In this document: piece by piece, positions 6,107 to 7,819 of the stretch
How the letters are laid out: each line of letters starts with the position of its first letter
Position numbering within the stretch: the first letter of the stretch is position 1
Source of the DNA: an uncultured Fusobacterium sp.
GTDB taxonomy: Bacteria > Fusobacteriota > Fusobacteriia > Fusobacteriales > Fusobacteriaceae
Assembly (NCBI GenBank): GCA_900545035.1
Contig: UQXM01000084.1
Span: forward strand, 1 to 7,819
Direction of reading: 5' to 3'
Length of the DNA: 7,819 bases
Translations under genes and position numbers: made by a program
Notes under the pieces: generated by a model
The model's database searches: none
Told to the model about the DNA's origin: nothing
What the model saw: the letters and a program-made list of their open reading frames with translations, nothing else

Positions 6107-6135
6107 TTGAAATTATTATCTATATGGATTATAAT
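6107..6135 (+). promoter_or_regulatory. Promoter of gltX
   Basis: TTGAAA (6107-6112; 5 of 6), a 17-base spacer and a perfect TATAAT (6130-6135) lie just after the prfB stop. The predicted start is near 6142, giving a leader of about 29 bases with GGGAGAG (6158-6164) as the ribosome binding site. No prfB terminator is visible in the gap, so some gltX message may come from read-through. Confidence 0.85.
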
Positions 6136-6170
6136 ATAGGGTACAAATTACAAAAAAGGGAGAGATTATA

Positions 6171-7679
6171 ATGGAAAGAAGAGTAAGAACAAGAATCGCG
6201 CCTTCTCCAACAGGAGATCCACACGTAGGAACAGCTTACATTGCGTTATTCAACTTAGCTTTTGCTTATAAAAATGGTGGAGACTTTATATTAAGAATAG
6301 AGGATACTGACCAAAATAGATACACAGAGGGATCAGAGCAAATGATATTCGATGCTTTAAAATGGCTAGGATTAGATTATGCAGAAGGTCCAGATGTAGG
6401 AGGACCAGTAGGACCTTATAGACAGTCAGAGAGATTCCACTTATATGGAGAGTACGCACATAAATTAGTTGAAAAAGGTGAAGCATATTACTGCTTCTGT
6501 ACTCAGGATAGATTAGAAAAGTTAAGAGAAAGACAAAAAGCTATGGGAAAAGCTCCTGGATATGATGGTCATTGTAGATCTCTTTCTAAAGAGGAAATTG
6601 AGGCTAAGTTAGCAGCTGGTGAAGAGTATGTAATCAGACTTAAAATGCCTTATGAGGGAGAAACAATAATAAAAGATAGACTAAGAGGAGATATCGTTTT
6701 TGAAAATAATAAAATAGATGATCAAGTTTTATTAAAAGGCGATGGTTTCCCAACTTATCACTTAGCAAACGTTGTAGATGATTACTTAATGAATATTACT
6801 CATGTAATTAGAGCTGAAGAGTGGATTGCATCTACACCAAAACATATTCAATTATATAAAGCGTTTGGATGGCAGGAGCCAGAATTTATACATATGCCAC
6901 TTCTTAGAAACTCTGATAGAACAAAGATATCTAAGAGAAAAAATCCGGTATCACTAAACTGGTATAGGGAAGAGGGATACTTAAAAGAGGGTATCGTAAA
7001 CTTCTTAGGATTAATGGGATATTCATTTGGAGAAAATAAAGAAATATTTACACTTCAAGAGTTTAAAGATAACTTTGATATAGACAAAGTATCTTTAGGA
7101 GGACCTGTATTTGACTTAGTTAAATTAGGTTGGGTAAATAATCAACATATGAGAATGAAAGATTTAAAAGAGTTAACAGAATTAGCTGTTCCATTCTTTA
7201 GAAATGCAGGATTAATTGGTGAAGAGTTAACAGAGAAAGAGTTTGATACTTTATCTAGAGTAGTTGATATCTTAAGAGAGGGAGCTCAAACTATAAAGGA
7301 AATTGTAGATCAATCAGAAGTTTATTTTAAAGATGAGTATACTTTACCAGTTGTAACTGAGGAAACAGATAAAAAAGAAGTAAAAGGAATTGAAAGACTT
7401 TATACAGTTATTCAAGATGAAACTGGAAAGAAATCAATAAACCTATTCCAAGAGAAAATAGCGGCATGTGATGAGGCTATTTCTATTGATAGAGCTAAAG
7501 AGTTATTAAAAGAAACTTTAGACGAAGTTGGAGAGGGACCAGGAAAGGTATACATGCCTTTAAGAGCAGTACTAACAGGACTTCCAAAAGGTGCAGACCT
7601 TTACAACCTAGTTTCTATTATTGGTAGAGATAGAACTTTAGCAAGAATAGAGAGAATGAAAAAATTATATAACATTTAA
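6171..7679 (+). CDS. gltX: Glutamyl-tRNA synthetase
   Basis: At 502 residues this is a full-length bacterial class I GluRS, charging tRNA-Glu (and possibly tRNA-Gln in organisms that use GatCAB) with glutamate in the cytoplasm. The HIGH-type motif is PHVG (17-20) within APSPTGDPHVG. The KMSKS-type loop is KISKR (252-256), followed by the family-typical KNPVSLNWYREEGYL. The glutamate-site segment RIEDTDQNR (42-50) is intact. A YCFC...YDGHC segment puts C108, C110 and C135 at the spacing of the E. coli zinc ligands C98, C100 and C125, but the fourth position (E. coli H127) is S137. The C-terminal anticodon-binding region spans about 325-502. It appears monocistronic, with its own promoter and terminator. 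It is rich in TTA, CCA and GAG codons compared with tatD and acpS. Whether it is discriminating cannot be told here. Confidence 0.97.
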   Translation: MERRVRTRIAPSPTGDPHVGTAYIALFNLAFAYKNGGDFILRIEDTDQNRYTEGSEQMIFDALKWLGLDYAEGPDVGGPVGPYRQSERFHLYGEYAHKLVEKGEAYYCFCTQDRLEKLRERQKAMGKAPGYDGHCRSLSKEEIEAKLAAGEEYVIRLKMPYEGETIIKDRLRGDIVFENNKIDDQVLLKGDGFPTYHLANVVDDYLMNITHVIRAEEWIASTPKHIQLYKAFGWQEPEFIHMPLLRNSDRTKISKRKNPVSLNWYREEGYLKEGIVNFLGLMGYSFGENKEIFTLQEFKDNFDIDKVSLGGPVFDLVKLGWVNNQHMRMKDLKELTELAVPFFRNAGLIGEELTEKEFDTLSRVVDILREGAQTIKEIVDQSEVYFKDEYTLPVVTEETDKKEVKGIERLYTVIQDETGKKSINLFQEKIAACDEAISIDRAKELLKETLDEVGEGPGKVYMPLRAVLTGLPKGADLYNLVSIIGRDRTLARIERMKKLYNI

Positions 7680-7684
7680 TGAAT

Positions 7685-7712
7685 AGTGGAGTTTTTTAAC
7701 TCCACTTTTTTT
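7685..7712 (+). terminator. Intrinsic terminator of gltX
   Basis: AGTGGAGTT (7685-7693) and AACTCCACT (7698-7706) form a perfect 9-bp stem with a 4-base T loop, followed by a run of T to 7712. It starts 5 bases after the gltX stop codon and is the clearest hairpin-plus-T-tract in the window. Confidence 0.93.
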
Positions 7713-7794
7713 AGCAAAAAATAAAAGAAAAATACAAATAAAAAGTAATTAGTAATATAGTTATTTATAAATACTGAAAATATAGGAGGGCATT

Positions 7795-7819
7795 ATGAAA
7801 AATCATATTTTACTTGGCA
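7795..7819 (+). CDS. Start of an unidentified gene, truncated by the window edge
   Basis: An ATG at 7795 is preceded by a strong AGGAGGG (7784-7790) at 5 bases spacing, and eight codons (MKNHILLG) follow before the window ends. The ribosome binding site makes a real start likely, but too little protein is visible to name a family. The roughly 80 bases between the gltX terminator and this start are almost pure A/T. They include a TATAAA at 7766-7771 that could be a weak -10, but no matching -35 is seen. Confidence 0.7.

Noticed and set aside
6286..6486. Minus-strand open frame opposite gltX
   Set aside because: It is contained within gltX, has no family signature and no ribosome binding site.

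Overview
The window is a very AT-rich stretch of bacterial chromosome filled with housekeeping genes. The genes use AGA for arginine and A/T-ending codons, the ribosome binding sites are strong and purine-rich, and the promoters and intrinsic terminators are clear. The low GC and the flavour of the proteins suggest Fusobacteriota (Fusobacterium or a relative) or, less likely, a low-GC Firmicute. This is recognition rather than proof, because there is no 16S rRNA here.

Layout. Positions 1-250 (minus strand) hold the first 20 bases of a tRNA cut by the window edge (probably tRNA-Arg), an intrinsic terminator, tRNA-Ser(GCU) and tRNA-Ser(UGA). A consensus-like promoter drives the two serine tRNAs. 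Positions 251-436 are non-coding; they carry that promoter, a perfect-hexamer promoter on the opposite strand, and a bidirectional terminator closing the next operon. Positions 437-3693 (minus strand) hold, in transcription order, a YuiF-type transporter of the Na+/H+ antiporter (NhaC-like) superfamily, the ribosome-associated ATPase ychF, the DUF177 protein yceD and ribosomal protein L32 (rpmF). Promoters are visible in front of the transporter, ychF and yceD. Positions 3694-3846 are a divergent promoter region. Positions 3847-6097 (plus strand) are a compact operon tatD-acpS-prfB. Positions 6171-7679 hold gltX with its own promoter and terminator. The first codons of another gene begin at 7795.

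The genes share a translation theme: serine tRNAs, GluRS, L32, YceD (23S rRNA accumulation), YchF (ribosome-binding ATPase) and RF2. AcpS activates acyl carrier protein for lipid synthesis, TatD is a metal-dependent nuclease, and the transporter is the only accessory-looking gene.

I found no mobile element, CRISPR array, riboswitch or defence system, and I do not think the window holds a new multi-gene system. The points most worth a second look are a perfect-hexamer promoter firing straight into the rpmF terminator, a prfB without the usual programmed frameshift, and a change of codon habit that begins inside prfB and continues through gltX.
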